Source: Burkholderia sp. WSM2230 (GTDB lineage: Bacteria; Pseudomonadota; Gammaproteobacteria; Burkholderiales; Burkholderiaceae). Taken from it: a stretch of DNA of 64,000 nucleotides. The notes under the pieces were generated by a model, which did not search any database, was not told the origin of the DNA, and saw only the letters and a list, made by a program, of their open reading frames with translations. The DNA is taken from positions 126,551 through 190,550 of the forward strand of contig NZ_AXAJ01000008.1 in the NCBI RefSeq assembly GCF_000472445.1, in the 5' to 3' direction. The position numbers were made by a program, and so were the translations under genes. Below are positions 53,601-62,659 of this stretch, piece by piece (positions within the stretch are counted from its first letter, which is position 1; each line of letters opens with the position of its first letter).

Positions 53601-53871
53601 CGTGCCGGTGAAGGTCGTCAACAAGGTGAAGGACGGTCGTCCGCACATCGTCGACATGATCAAGAACGGCGAGATCGCGCTGGTCTTCACCACCGTCGAC
53701 GAAACGCGCGCCGCGATTGCCGATTCGCGCTCGATCCGCATGAGCGCGCAGGCGAACAAGGTCACGTACTACACGACCATGTCGGGTGCGCGCGCGGCCG
53801 TCGAAGGTCTGCGCTACCTGAAGGACCTCGAAGTCTATGATTTACAAGGCTTGCACGCTCGCCTAAACTAA
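50617..53871 (+). CDS. carB: Carbamoyl-phosphate synthase large subunit
   Basis: CarB makes carbamoyl phosphate from bicarbonate, two ATP and ammonia from CarA. The 1084-residue protein has two homologous ATP-grasp halves (repeated SNPATIMTD and NCNPETVSTD segments; VLEVNPRASRTVPYVSK and IEMNPRVSRSSALASK). The C-terminal allosteric domain (about 940-1084, MLHELGYPIVATKGTA) follows. Length is normal. A large hairpin with T8 follows the stop codon. Confidence 0.97.
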   Translation: MPKRTDIKSILIIGAGPIIIGQACEFDYSGAQACKALREEGYKVILVNSNPATIMTDPNTADVTYIEPITWEVVERIIAKERPDAILPTMGGQTALNCALDLHAHGVLEKYNVELIGASPEAIDKAEDRQKFKDAMTKIGLGSAKSGTAHSMEEALQVHARIAAETGSGGYPVVIRPSFTLGGSGGGIAYNREEFEEICKRGLDLSPTRELLIEESLLGWKEYEMEVVRDKKDNCIIVCSIENLDPMGIHTGDSITVAPAQTLTDKEYQVLRNASLAVLREIGVDTGGSNVQFSINPKDGRMIVIEMNPRVSRSSALASKATGFPIAKVAAKLAVGYTLDELKNEITGGQTPASFEPTIDYVVTKIPRFAFEKFREADSRLTTQMKSVGEVMAIGRTFQESFQKALRGLEVGVDGLDEKTTNRDEIIREIGEAGPDRIWYVGDAFRIGMTAQEIFEETSIDPWFLAQIEQVVLKEKALAGRTLASLSKEELKYLKQSGFSDRRLAKLLGAKPAQVRQRRIELNVRPVYKRVDTCAAEFATKTAYMYSTYEEECEANPTNNKKIMVLGGGPNRIGQGIEFDYCCVHAALAMREDGYETIMVNCNPETVSTDYDTSDRLYFESLTLEDVLEIVDKEKPVGVIVQYGGQTPLKLALDLEANGVPIIGTSPDMIDAAEDRERFQKLLQDLGLRQPPNRTARAEDEALKLADEIGYPLVVRPSYVLGGRAMEIVHEPRDLERYMREAVKVSNDSPVLLDRFLNDAIECDVDCISDGEAVFIGGVMEHIEQAGVHSGDSACSLPPYSLSKETVAELKRQTGAMAKALNVVGLMNVQFAIQQVPQADGSKQDVIYVLEVNPRASRTVPYVSKATSLPLAKIAARAMVGQKLAQQGVTKEVEPPYFSVKEAVFPFVKFPAVDPVLGPEMRSTGEVMGVGRTFGEALFKSQLAAGSRLPESGTVLLTVMDADKPKAVEVARMLHELGYPIVATKGTAAAIEAAGVPVKVVNKVKDGRPHIVDMIKNGEIALVFTTVDETRAAIADSRSIRMSAQANKVTYYTTMSGARAAVEGLRYLKDLEVYDLQGLHARLN

Positions 53872-53901
53872 GGCTTCGAATACCTGTCTTGGATGTAAGT
53901 G

Positions 53902-53994
53902 CCGCGGTTAAGCGGCGTTTCGCAGGTGCTGTGGCCTGGGTTTTCCCCGGCAACCGGCCTCCGCGAAATGCACTTAACCGCGGTGATTTTTTTT
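53902..53994 (+). terminator. Large branched terminator-like element between carB and greA
   Basis: CCGCGGTTAAG (53902-53912) pairs perfectly with CTTAACCGCGG (53973-53983). Next to it GCGTTTCGC pairs with GCGAAATGC with one G-T pair, and the interior folds further (for example GGCCTGGGTTTTCCCCGGCAACCGGCC region). A run of eight T residues starts at 53987. At about 82 nt the hairpin is much larger than an ordinary terminator. Confidence 0.75.
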
Positions 53995-54101
53995 GCGGCC
54001 GTTTTTATTCCAAAGCGCTCCTGTCTGCCGCTTTTGCGCCGGATTCCCAAAAAGGGCCAGGAAAGTTTTGAGGCGGCCCGGCGTTTTCTCGAGAGTTGTT
54101 T

Positions 54102-54578
54102 ATGAGCACTATTCCATTGACCAAGCGCGGCGCAGACATGCTGCGCGACGAATTGCAGAGACTCAAATCCGTTGAGCGTCCCGCCGTGATCAACTCGATC
54201 GCGGAAGCGCGCGCACAGGGCGATTTGTCCGAAAACGCGGAATACGATGCCGCGAAAGAAAAGCAGGGCTTTATCGAAGGCCGCATCGCCGAAATCGAAT
54301 CTAAGCTCGCGGGCGCGCAGGTGATCGACCCGTCGCAAGTGGAAGCCGACGGCCGGGTGGTGTTTGGCGCGACGGTCGAACTCGAGGACCTGGACTCTGG
54401 CGCATCGGTCAAATATCAGATTGTCGGCGACGACGAAGCGGACATCGACCACGGTCTGATCTCCATCAGCTCGCCGATTGCGCGCGCGCTGATCGGCAAA
54501 TCGGAAGGCGACGTCGCGTCGGTTCAGGCGCCGGGCGGCGTGCGCGAGTACGAAATCATCGCCGTTAGCTACGTTTAA
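54102..54578 (+). CDS. greA: Transcription elongation factor GreA
   Basis: GreA rescues backtracked RNA polymerase by stimulating transcript cleavage. The 158-residue protein has the N-terminal coiled coil with the tip acidic residues (QGDLSENAEYDAAKEKQGF, key Asp and Glu) and the C-terminal FKBP-like domain (SPIARALIGKSEGDVASVQAPGG). ATG 54102 gives the family start MSTIPLTKRGADML. It follows carB and the branched hairpin, so it probably has its own promoter, not identified. The DUF4149 gene begins 12 bp after its stop. Confidence 0.97.
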   Translation: MSTIPLTKRGADMLRDELQRLKSVERPAVINSIAEARAQGDLSENAEYDAAKEKQGFIEGRIAEIESKLAGAQVIDPSQVEADGRVVFGATVELEDLDSGASVKYQIVGDDEADIDHGLISISSPIARALIGKSEGDVASVQAPGGVREYEIIAVSYV

Positions 54579-54589
54579 AGGCGGCTCCG

Positions 54590-55108
54590 GTGTCCCTGAT
54601 GCCGCATCGAATCTTTCGTCTGCTCACGGTCGTGTGGGTCGGTAGCCTGCTGACTATCGGCTATGCCGTTGCACCGGTGCTGTTCAGTTCGCTTGACCGG
54701 ACGACGGCGGGCGCGGTGGCGGCGCTATTGTTTCGCATCGAAGGCGTGCTGGGTGCCGTCTGCGGCATTTTGCTGCTCGGTCTTGCCAACGTGGTGATCC
54801 GGCGCGGCGGCAGCGCCTATCGGCGCTTGCGCTGGCTGGTGGCCGGCATGTTGATCTGCGTGCTGGTGGGGTACTTTGCGTTGCAGCCTTTCATGAACGC
54901 GATGCGTGTCGCCGCGCTCGAAGCAGGGACGGACATTGCGCATTCCGCGTATGCAGCGCGCTTTGGCATGCTGCACGGCATTTCCAGCGTGTTTTATCTG
55001 ATCGAAAGCCTGCTCGGCTTGGCGCTTGTGTGGAAGTTGCCGGTGGGCAGCGGAGCCGGCGTCGCACAACAAGGCGCTCGCGATGTTTCCGGCAAAGTTG
55101 TCGGCTAG
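54590..55108 (+). CDS. DUF4149 membrane protein
   Basis: A 172-residue membrane protein with four hydrophobic helices (about 10-30, 45-63, 80-97, 135-150) and a conserved alternation of Gly and Ala typical of DUF4149. The function is unknown. The start is GTG 54590. It is 11 bp after greA and probably co-transcribed with it. Confidence 0.85.
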   Translation: MSLMPHRIFRLLTVVWVGSLLTIGYAVAPVLFSSLDRTTAGAVAALLFRIEGVLGAVCGILLLGLANVVIRRGGSAYRRLRWLVAGMLICVLVGYFALQPFMNAMRVAALEAGTDIAHSAYAARFGMLHGISSVFYLIESLLGLALVWKLPVGSGAGVAQQGARDVSGKVVG

Positions 55109-55261
55109 TAAAGCTGGCGCGTCGCGGGGCGGGGCGTTTGCAAGAGGGTTGTACGCGTTCCCGCGCGTTCGAGGATAGAGGCAACGTCAGCTTGCGACTT
55201 AATGCGCCACGCGAAGAAAGCGAGCGGGGCGAAACCGCAAAACGCGAGCCGCCCACAGCCA

Positions 55262-55284
55262 CGGTGCGGAATTTTGCCGCACCG
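55262..55284. terminator. Hairpin between convergent DUF4149 gene and yhbY
   Basis: CGGTGCGG (55262-55269) / CCGCACCG (55277-55284), perfect 8-bp stem with loop AATTTTG between two convergent genes. The lack of a T-run makes the call tentative. Confidence 0.4.
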
Positions 55285-55304
55285 CTGACGCGTTGCCCAC
55301 TAGC

Positions 55305-55844
55305 TTATTTCGATTGATGCGCGCGCTTGCTGCTGGTTTGCCGCTTCTTCGCGCGCTTGATGTTGCCGCCTTGCGTGACCCGCTCGTTGCCGCGCACCAG
55401 CACGGCTTTCGCCTTGGGCTTGCGCATGGGCACTTCGCTGGGCTTCACGACCTTGACCACGCGCGGGGCGCGCCCCTTGCCGGCTTTGGCTTCTACCGCG
55501 GCTTCGCGCGCGCTTGGCAATGCGGTGGACGATGCACCGCGTTTGCCTTTCGCCGCGGGCTGCGCCGCCGCTTCCGGCTTCCAGATGACCAGCAGCTTGC
55601 CGATATGCTGGATGGGTGCGGCGTTCAGTTTGTCGCAGATCTGTTCGTAAATGGCAATGCGCTCTTCGCGTTCGTCGCCGAACACGCGGATCTTGATCAA
55701 CTGATGGGCGGCGAGGTGAACCTTGATTTCGGCGAGCACAGCATCGGTCAGACCTTCGGCGCCGACGAGCACGACCGGTTTGAGCGCATGTGCCTGGGAG
55801 CGCAACTCGGCGCGTTGGTCGGAAGAGACTTTGAGGGCGGGCAT
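55305..55844 (-). CDS. yhbY: YhbY-family RNA-binding protein with basic C-terminal extension
   Basis: The N-terminal 95 residues are a CRS1/YhbY domain (LRSQAHALKPVVLVGAEGLTDAVLAEIKVHL, GxxG-like loop, then KIRVFGDEREERIAIYEQICDKLNA). The family binds pre-50S ribosomal subunits. The protein has 179 residues against 97 in E. coli; the extra 80 are Lys/Arg/Ala-rich and end in basic repeats (RAKKRQTSSKRAHQSK). It diverges from rlmE, as in E. coli. Confidence 0.93.
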   Translation of the reverse strand: MPALKVSSDQRAELRSQAHALKPVVLVGAEGLTDAVLAEIKVHLAAHQLIKIRVFGDEREERIAIYEQICDKLNAAPIQHIGKLLVIWKPEAAAQPAAKGKRGASSTALPSAREAAVEAKAGKGRAPRVVKVVKPSEVPMRKPKAKAVLVRGNERVTQGGNIKRAKKRQTSSKRAHQSK

Positions 55845-56058
55845 GTGAAGTGGGAGACTCGACTAAAATGGCGGCGCCTGCGTTCCCCGATCGCGTCGTT
55901 CGACGCGTTGGAGCGGAACATGATTGGGACACTACGGCAGGCGGCGCGTCAGACCTACAGAATCGCGGATAATAGCCAGTTTCCTGGCGGTAGCCGCGCG
56001 AATTAACCGCGTATTATCCGCTAAAGCGTGACATGACGCAGCAAGAGTTCAACGTTTA
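55845..56058. promoter_or_regulatory. Divergent yhbY/rlmE control region
   Basis: An inverted repeat, GCGGATAATA (55965-55974) and TATTATCCGC (56012-56021), contains a GATAAT-like -10 reading right for rlmE in the left arm and a mirror one reading left for yhbY in the right arm. The -35 elements are not clear. Confidence 0.4.
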
Positions 56059-56721
56059 ATGGCAAAAAACAAGTTCAATACGGCGTGGCTGCATGACCAC
56101 ATCAACGATCCGTACGTGAAAATGGCGCAGCGGGAAGGCTATCGCGCCCGCGCGGCCTACAAGCTGAAGGAGATCGACGAGCAGGACAAGCTTATCCGGC
56201 CGGGGCAGGTGATCGTCGATCTGGGTTCGTCGCCGGGCAGCTGGAGCCAGTACGCGCGCAACAAGCTCGCGAAAGGCGCGCAGCGCGACGCCGAGCGCGA
56301 AGGCGGGATAGACGGCACGATCATCGCGCTCGACATCCTGCCGATGGAGCCTGTGGCCGACGTCCACTTCATTCAGGGCGACTTCCGCGAAGACTCCGTG
56401 TTGTCCCAGCTGGAAGAAATTGTCGGCGAGCGGCAGGTCGATCTTGTAATTTCGGATATGGCGCCCAACCTGTCGGGAGTGGCGGTGGCGGATGCCGCGC
56501 GAATCGAGCACTTGTGCGATCTCGCGCTGGAATTCTCGCAAAATCACCTGAAACCGGATGGAGCCCTTTTAGTCAAATGCTTTCACGGCAGCGGTTACAG
56601 CCAGATTGTCGAAAAGTTCAAGCGCCAGTTCAAGGTGGTGGCTGCCCGCAAGCCGAAGGCTTCGCGGGACAAGTCGTCAGAAACGTTTATTTTGGGTAAG
56701 CATCTGAAGAAGCCCGCGTAG
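56059..56721 (+). CDS. rlmE: 23S rRNA 2'-O-ribose U2552 methyltransferase
   Basis: RlmE (RrmJ/FtsJ) methylates U2552 in the A-loop of 23S rRNA. The 220-residue protein shows SAM motif VIVDLGSSPGSWSQYA, the catalytic Lys/Asp/Lys/Glu set (AYKLKEID, DLVISDMAPNLSG, LVKCFHGSG, SSETFILG). It precedes ftsH by 136 bp, the usual rlmE-ftsH heat-shock pair. Confidence 0.97.
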   Translation: MAKNKFNTAWLHDHINDPYVKMAQREGYRARAAYKLKEIDEQDKLIRPGQVIVDLGSSPGSWSQYARNKLAKGAQRDAEREGGIDGTIIALDILPMEPVADVHFIQGDFREDSVLSQLEEIVGERQVDLVISDMAPNLSGVAVADAARIEHLCDLALEFSQNHLKPDGALLVKCFHGSGYSQIVEKFKRQFKVVAARKPKASRDKSSETFILGKHLKKPA

Positions 56722-56857
56722 GGCGTTCCGCGCAGTCCCCGCCGTGCTGTTTCTATGGTAGTGAAACCTTATGGCAGGGGTCTGCGGACTGGATTAGAAT
56801 GCTTTCGTGGTGCCGCAAGGCAAATGTAGGCGCCCGTCTAAGTGAAGGAGTGGTGCT

Positions 56858-58747
<1,890 letters not shown>

Positions 58748-58767
58748 TCGGTTGTCGGTAGAAAGTG

Positions 58768-58804
58768 CGGGCCGGTGTGTTTCCACACCGGCCCGTTTGC
58801 ATTT
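58768..58804 (+). terminator. Terminator after ftsH
   Basis: CGGGCCGGTGTG (58768-58779), loop TTTC, CACACCGGCCCG (58784-58795), a perfect 12-bp stem followed by TTTGCATTT. Confidence 0.8.
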
Positions 58805-58829
58805 ATTCGTCTATTTGATGTAACGCTAC

Positions 58830-59726
58830 GTGCCCACAACCGCTTTCTCTCCTCCCATCCCCGAGCCGTTGCAGTGCGGCCGGTTCAAGCTGAGCTTCGA
58901 ACGCCCGTTGGTCATGGGCATCCTGAACGTCACGCCCGATTCTTTCTCCGACGGCGGCCAGTACGCGATGCGCGGCGACGCGCTGCGCCAGGCCGAGCGC
59001 ATGATGCTCGAGGGCGCGGACATCATCGATATTGGCGGGGAATCGACGCGCCCCGGTGCTCCGCCGGTCCCGCTCGACGAAGAACTCGAGCGCGTGATCC
59101 CGCTCATCGAACAACTGCACGGCGCGAACGTGCCGCTTTCCGTCGACACCTATAAGCCCGCAGTGATGCGGCGCGCACTGAGCGCCGGTGCCGACCTGAT
59201 CAATGATATCTGGGGCTTTCGCATGCCCGGCGCGATCGACGCCGTGCGCGACAGCAACTGTGGTCTATGCGTGATGCATATGCTGGGCGAGCCGCAGACG
59301 ATGCAACGGGGCGAGCCGGCTTACGGCGATGTAGTGAGCGAAATCAGGGAGTTTCTGGAGGAGCGCGTGACGGCGCTCACGCAGGCGAGCATCGCGCGTG
59401 AGCGGATCAGCGTGGACCCGGGCTTTGGTTTCGGCAAGGCGGTGGTCGAGCACAATTACGCGCTGCTCGCGCGTCTTGCGGACACCGCGCCGCGGGCCGA
59501 GCCGCCGTATCCGATCCTTGCGGGCATGTCGCGCAAATCGATGATCGGCGCGGTCACTGGACGCCCGGCGCCGGAGCGCGTCGCGGGCAGCATCGTGGCA
59601 GCGGTTCTGGCCGCCGAACGTGGCGCGGCAATCCTGCGCGTGCACGACGTCGCCCAAACAGTAGACGCATTGAAAGTATGGGCAGCCCTGCGCGACGCGG
59701 CGAACCTCGCCGGCCCGCGCGGCTAA
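58830..59726 (+). CDS. folP: Dihydropteroate synthase
   Basis: FolP condenses 4-aminobenzoate with hydroxymethyl-dihydropterin diphosphate; it is the target of sulfonamides. The 298-residue TIM barrel shows VMGILNVTPDSFSDGG, IDIGGESTRPGA and the late DPGFGFGK and LAGMSRKSMIG motifs. The start is GTG 58830, the first possible codon after the ftsH terminator. glmM follows 26 bp after its stop, the typical folP-glmM pair. Confidence 0.96.
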   Translation: MPTTAFSPPIPEPLQCGRFKLSFERPLVMGILNVTPDSFSDGGQYAMRGDALRQAERMMLEGADIIDIGGESTRPGAPPVPLDEELERVIPLIEQLHGANVPLSVDTYKPAVMRRALSAGADLINDIWGFRMPGAIDAVRDSNCGLCVMHMLGEPQTMQRGEPAYGDVVSEIREFLEERVTALTQASIARERISVDPGFGFGKAVVEHNYALLARLADTAPRAEPPYPILAGMSRKSMIGAVTGRPAPERVAGSIVAAVLAAERGAAILRVHDVAQTVDALKVWAALRDAANLAGPRG

Positions 59727-59752
59727 GCCAAAAGCAAGGAGGAACACATAAG

Positions 59753-61111
59753 ATGGCACGTCGTTATTTCGGCACGGACGGAATTCGGGGCAAGGTCGGC
59801 GAAGGGCCCATCACGCCGGAATTTGTATTGCGGCTCGGCTATGCGGCCGGCAAGGTGCTCGTCGGCGCAGACCGCTGGGCGCGCACGGGTACGCGGCCCA
59901 CGGTGCTGATCGGCAAAGACACGCGCGTGTCGGGCTATATGCTCGAAGCGGCGCTCGAGGCAGGTTTTTCCGCCGCGGGTGTCGACGTGATGCTGGCCGG
60001 CCCGATGCCCACGCCCGGCATCGCGTATCTGACGCGCGCGCTGCGGCTCGCGGCGGGCGTCGTAATCAGCGCGTCGCACAATCCGTATTACGACAACGGC
60101 ATCAAGTTCTTTTCCGCCGACGGCAACAAGCTGCCCGACGACGTCGAATCGCAGATCGAAGAGCAACTCGAGCTGCCGCTCGCCTGCGCGGCGTCGGAGC
60201 AGCTTGGCAAGGCGCGGCGTCTGGATGACGCGGCCGGCCGCTACATCGAATTCTGCAAGAGCACTTTCCCAGCGGCGTTCGACCTGCGCGGGCTGAAGCT
60301 GGTGGTGGATTGCGCGCATGGCGCCGCGTATGACGTCGCGCCGCACGTGTTTCACGAGCTCGGTGCGGAGATCATTCCAATCGGCGTCGCGCCGAACGGC
60401 TTCAATATCAACGACGGCGTCGGCGCGACCGCGCCCGACGCGCTGGTGCGCGCCGTGCGGGCCAATCACGCGGATCTCGGAATTGCGCTGGACGGCGACG
60501 CGGACCGTCTGCAGGTCGTCGACGCAGCAGGGCGCCTCTACAACGGCGACGAGCTGCTGTACGTGCTGGTGAAAGACCGCATTGCGACCGACGGCAAGGT
60601 TGAAGGCGCGGTCGGCACGCTCATGACCAACATGGCCGTCGAGGTCGCGCTGCAGGCGGCGGGCGTGAAGTTCGTGCGCGCGGCGGTGGGCGACCGCTAT
60701 GTGCTCGAGCAGTTGCGCGAGCACGGCTGGCAGCTCGGCGCGGAGGGCTCCGGCCACATTCTGTCGCTCGACCGTCATTCGACGGGCGACGGCATCGTTT
60801 CGGCACTGCTCGTCCTCGCGGCGATGAAGCGCAGCGACAAAACGCTCGCCGAACTGCTCGACGGCGTGACGCTGTTCCCGCAGAAGCTGATCAACGTGCG
60901 CATGAAGCCGGACGCGGACTGGAAGGGCAGCGACGCGATCCGGCGCGCCATCGCCGGCGCCGAAGAGGCGCTCAATGGCCGTGGGCGCGTGCTGATTCGC
61001 GCGTCGGGCACGGAGCCCGTGCTGCGTGTGATGGTCGAGGCCGAGCACGTCGACGACGCAGTTCGCCATGCTGAGTCGATCGCCGCAGCTGTGACGCAGG
61101 CAACGGCTTAA
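59753..61111 (+). CDS. glmM: Phosphoglucosamine mutase
   Basis: GlmM converts glucosamine-6-phosphate to glucosamine-1-phosphate for UDP-GlcNAc synthesis. The 452-residue protein begins MARRYFGTDGIRG; the phosphorylated Ser108 is in ISASHNPYYDNGIK, the Mg-binding loop in LDGDADRLQ, and the phosphate-binding loop RASGTEPVLRVM. AAGGAGG precedes ATG 59753. In-frame sequence inside folP upstream is not used. Confidence 0.97.
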   Translation: MARRYFGTDGIRGKVGEGPITPEFVLRLGYAAGKVLVGADRWARTGTRPTVLIGKDTRVSGYMLEAALEAGFSAAGVDVMLAGPMPTPGIAYLTRALRLAAGVVISASHNPYYDNGIKFFSADGNKLPDDVESQIEEQLELPLACAASEQLGKARRLDDAAGRYIEFCKSTFPAAFDLRGLKLVVDCAHGAAYDVAPHVFHELGAEIIPIGVAPNGFNINDGVGATAPDALVRAVRANHADLGIALDGDADRLQVVDAAGRLYNGDELLYVLVKDRIATDGKVEGAVGTLMTNMAVEVALQAAGVKFVRAAVGDRYVLEQLREHGWQLGAEGSGHILSLDRHSTGDGIVSALLVLAAMKRSDKTLAELLDGVTLFPQKLINVRMKPDADWKGSDAIRRAIAGAEEALNGRGRVLIRASGTEPVLRVMVEAEHVDDAVRHAESIAAAVTQATA

Positions 61112-61424
61112 GCGTCTGCTTATATGCGAAGGCGGGGCCGACCCTCGGTCGCCCCGCTGAAGTCTGCCAGGTCCGCACTACCAGCGGCGTAAGAACGCGC
61201 ACCTGCGCCACCTGCCCGCAAACGTTCGCGCCCCATCTTTTTCGTCTAATCTGTACAGGCATCGGCGAAAACGCCGTCAAACCGGTGACTTCTCCGCTGG
61301 AACGCCTTTCACCTTAGTAAACGCACTGTCACACGAGTTTCACGGTTAGTCACGTTACTGTCACAAAGAGCCCCTAAGCTTCGCGGTGTTCACGTTACAC
61401 ACCGCTCACACCTTGGAGGTTTCG
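61112..61424. other. Intergenic region glmM-pstS
   Basis: The 313-bp region contains a GC-rich hairpin soon after glmM (GCGGGG-CCGA-CCC-TCGG-T-CGCCCCGC, about 61130-61160, no T-run) and the Pho box of pstS (61326-61364). Confidence 0.55.
61326..61380 (+). promoter_or_regulatory. Four-half-site Pho box and -10 of pstS
   Basis: CTGTCAC (61326), GTTTCAC (61337), TAGTCAC (61347) and CTGTCAC (61358) form four PhoB half-site-like repeats at 11-, 10- and 11-bp periodicity. A -10-like TAAGCT (61375-61380) lies about 10 bp after the last site, replacing a -35 as in PhoB-activated promoters. Confidence 0.8.
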
Positions 61425-62456
61425 ATGAAATTGATGCAAACCGTGTTCGCTGGCGTCGCTGGCGCGTTCTTCGCGATGGCAGCCCAGGCAGCAGACATCA
61501 CCGGCGCGGGCAGCACCTTCGCAGCACCGATTTACACGAAATGGGCCGACGCCTATCAGAAGTCCGGCGGCGGCAAGGTCAACTATCAGGGCATCGGCTC
61601 GTCGGGCGGCGTGAAGCAGATCATCGCCAAGACCGTCGATTTCGCCGGCTCGGACGCTCCGCTGAAGGACGACGAACTCGCGAAGGACGGCCTGTTCCAG
61701 TTCCCGACGGTGGTCGGCGGCGTCGTGCCGGTCGTCAACGTGCCGGGCGTGAAGCCGGCTGAACTGGTGCTGTCGGGCGAAGTGCTGGGCGACATCTATC
61801 TGGGCAAGATCAAGAAGTGGAACGATCCGGCGATCGTTGCGCTGAATCCGAAGGCTAAGCTGCCGGACACGGACATCGCCGTGGTTCGCCGCGCCGATGG
61901 TTCGGGCACGAGCTTCATCTGGACGAACTACCTGTCCAAGGTCAACAACGAATGGAAGTCGAAGGTCGGTGAAGGTTCGACGGTCAACTGGCCGACCGGT
62001 ACGGGCGGCAAGGGCAATGACGGCGTCGCCGCATTCGTGCAACGCCTGCCGGGCGCAATCGGCTACGTGGAATGGGCGTACGCGAAGCAGAACCACATGA
62101 CCTACGTCGCGCTGAAGAACTCGACCGGCACGGTCGTCGAGCCGAAGACGGAAACGTTCAAGGCAGCGGCAGCGGGCGCAGACTGGTCGAAGTCGTTCTA
62201 CCAGATCCTGACGAACGAGCCGGGCAAGAACGCATGGCCGATCGTCGGCGCAACGTTCGTGCTGCTGCACACGGCGCAGGAAAAGCCGGCGCAAGGCGCG
62301 GAAACGCTGAAGTTCTTCGACTGGGCGTTCAAGAACGGCACGCAAGCCGCGAACGAACTGGACTACATCTCGCTGCCGGATTCGGTTGTGTCGGAGATCA
62401 AGACGCAGTGGAAGTCGAAGGTGAAGGACGCTTCGGGCAAGCCGCTCGCCGAGTAA
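61425..62456 (+). CDS. pstS: Periplasmic phosphate-binding protein
   Basis: The 343-residue ABC substrate-binding protein has a signal peptide (MKLMQTVFAGVAGAFFAMAAQA, cleaved near AQA-AD). Phosphate-binding loops are visible: GAGSTFAAPIY, FAGSDAPL and RRADGSGTSF. It delivers phosphate to the PstC-PstA permease. TTGGAGG precedes ATG 61425. The Pho box upstream indicates phosphate-starvation control by PhoB. A very stable hairpin follows, suggesting stabilised pstS mRNA relative to pstC. Confidence 0.97.
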   Translation: MKLMQTVFAGVAGAFFAMAAQAADITGAGSTFAAPIYTKWADAYQKSGGGKVNYQGIGSSGGVKQIIAKTVDFAGSDAPLKDDELAKDGLFQFPTVVGGVVPVVNVPGVKPAELVLSGEVLGDIYLGKIKKWNDPAIVALNPKAKLPDTDIAVVRRADGSGTSFIWTNYLSKVNNEWKSKVGEGSTVNWPTGTGGKGNDGVAAFVQRLPGAIGYVEWAYAKQNHMTYVALKNSTGTVVEPKTETFKAAAAGADWSKSFYQILTNEPGKNAWPIVGATFVLLHTAQEKPAQGAETLKFFDWAFKNGTQAANELDYISLPDSVVSEIKTQWKSKVKDASGKPLAE

Positions 62457-62496
62457 GCGTTGCTCACGCGATAACACGCAACAGCTTCATGTAACA

Positions 62497-62528
62497 CATT
62501 GGCCGTCCTCGTCCGAGGACGGCCAATG
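62497..62528 (+). terminator. Very stable hairpin between pstS and pstC
   Basis: CATTGGCCGTCCTCG (62497-62511) and CGAGGACGGCCAATG (62514-62528) are perfectly complementary over 15 bp with a 2-nt nominal loop. No T-run follows, so it is better read as an RNA stabilising/attenuating element than a full terminator. Confidence 0.65.
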
Positions 62529-62659
62529 GCATTGACCGGCGCCGTTTTATCAGCCGATATTGGCCCACAGCGGCCAGCGCCAGTGCCACTGTGCGCATAT
62601 GCATGACTCGCCGCGCGACATACGTCGCATGGCAACTGGAAAAGGTCCATCAGGCTCTT

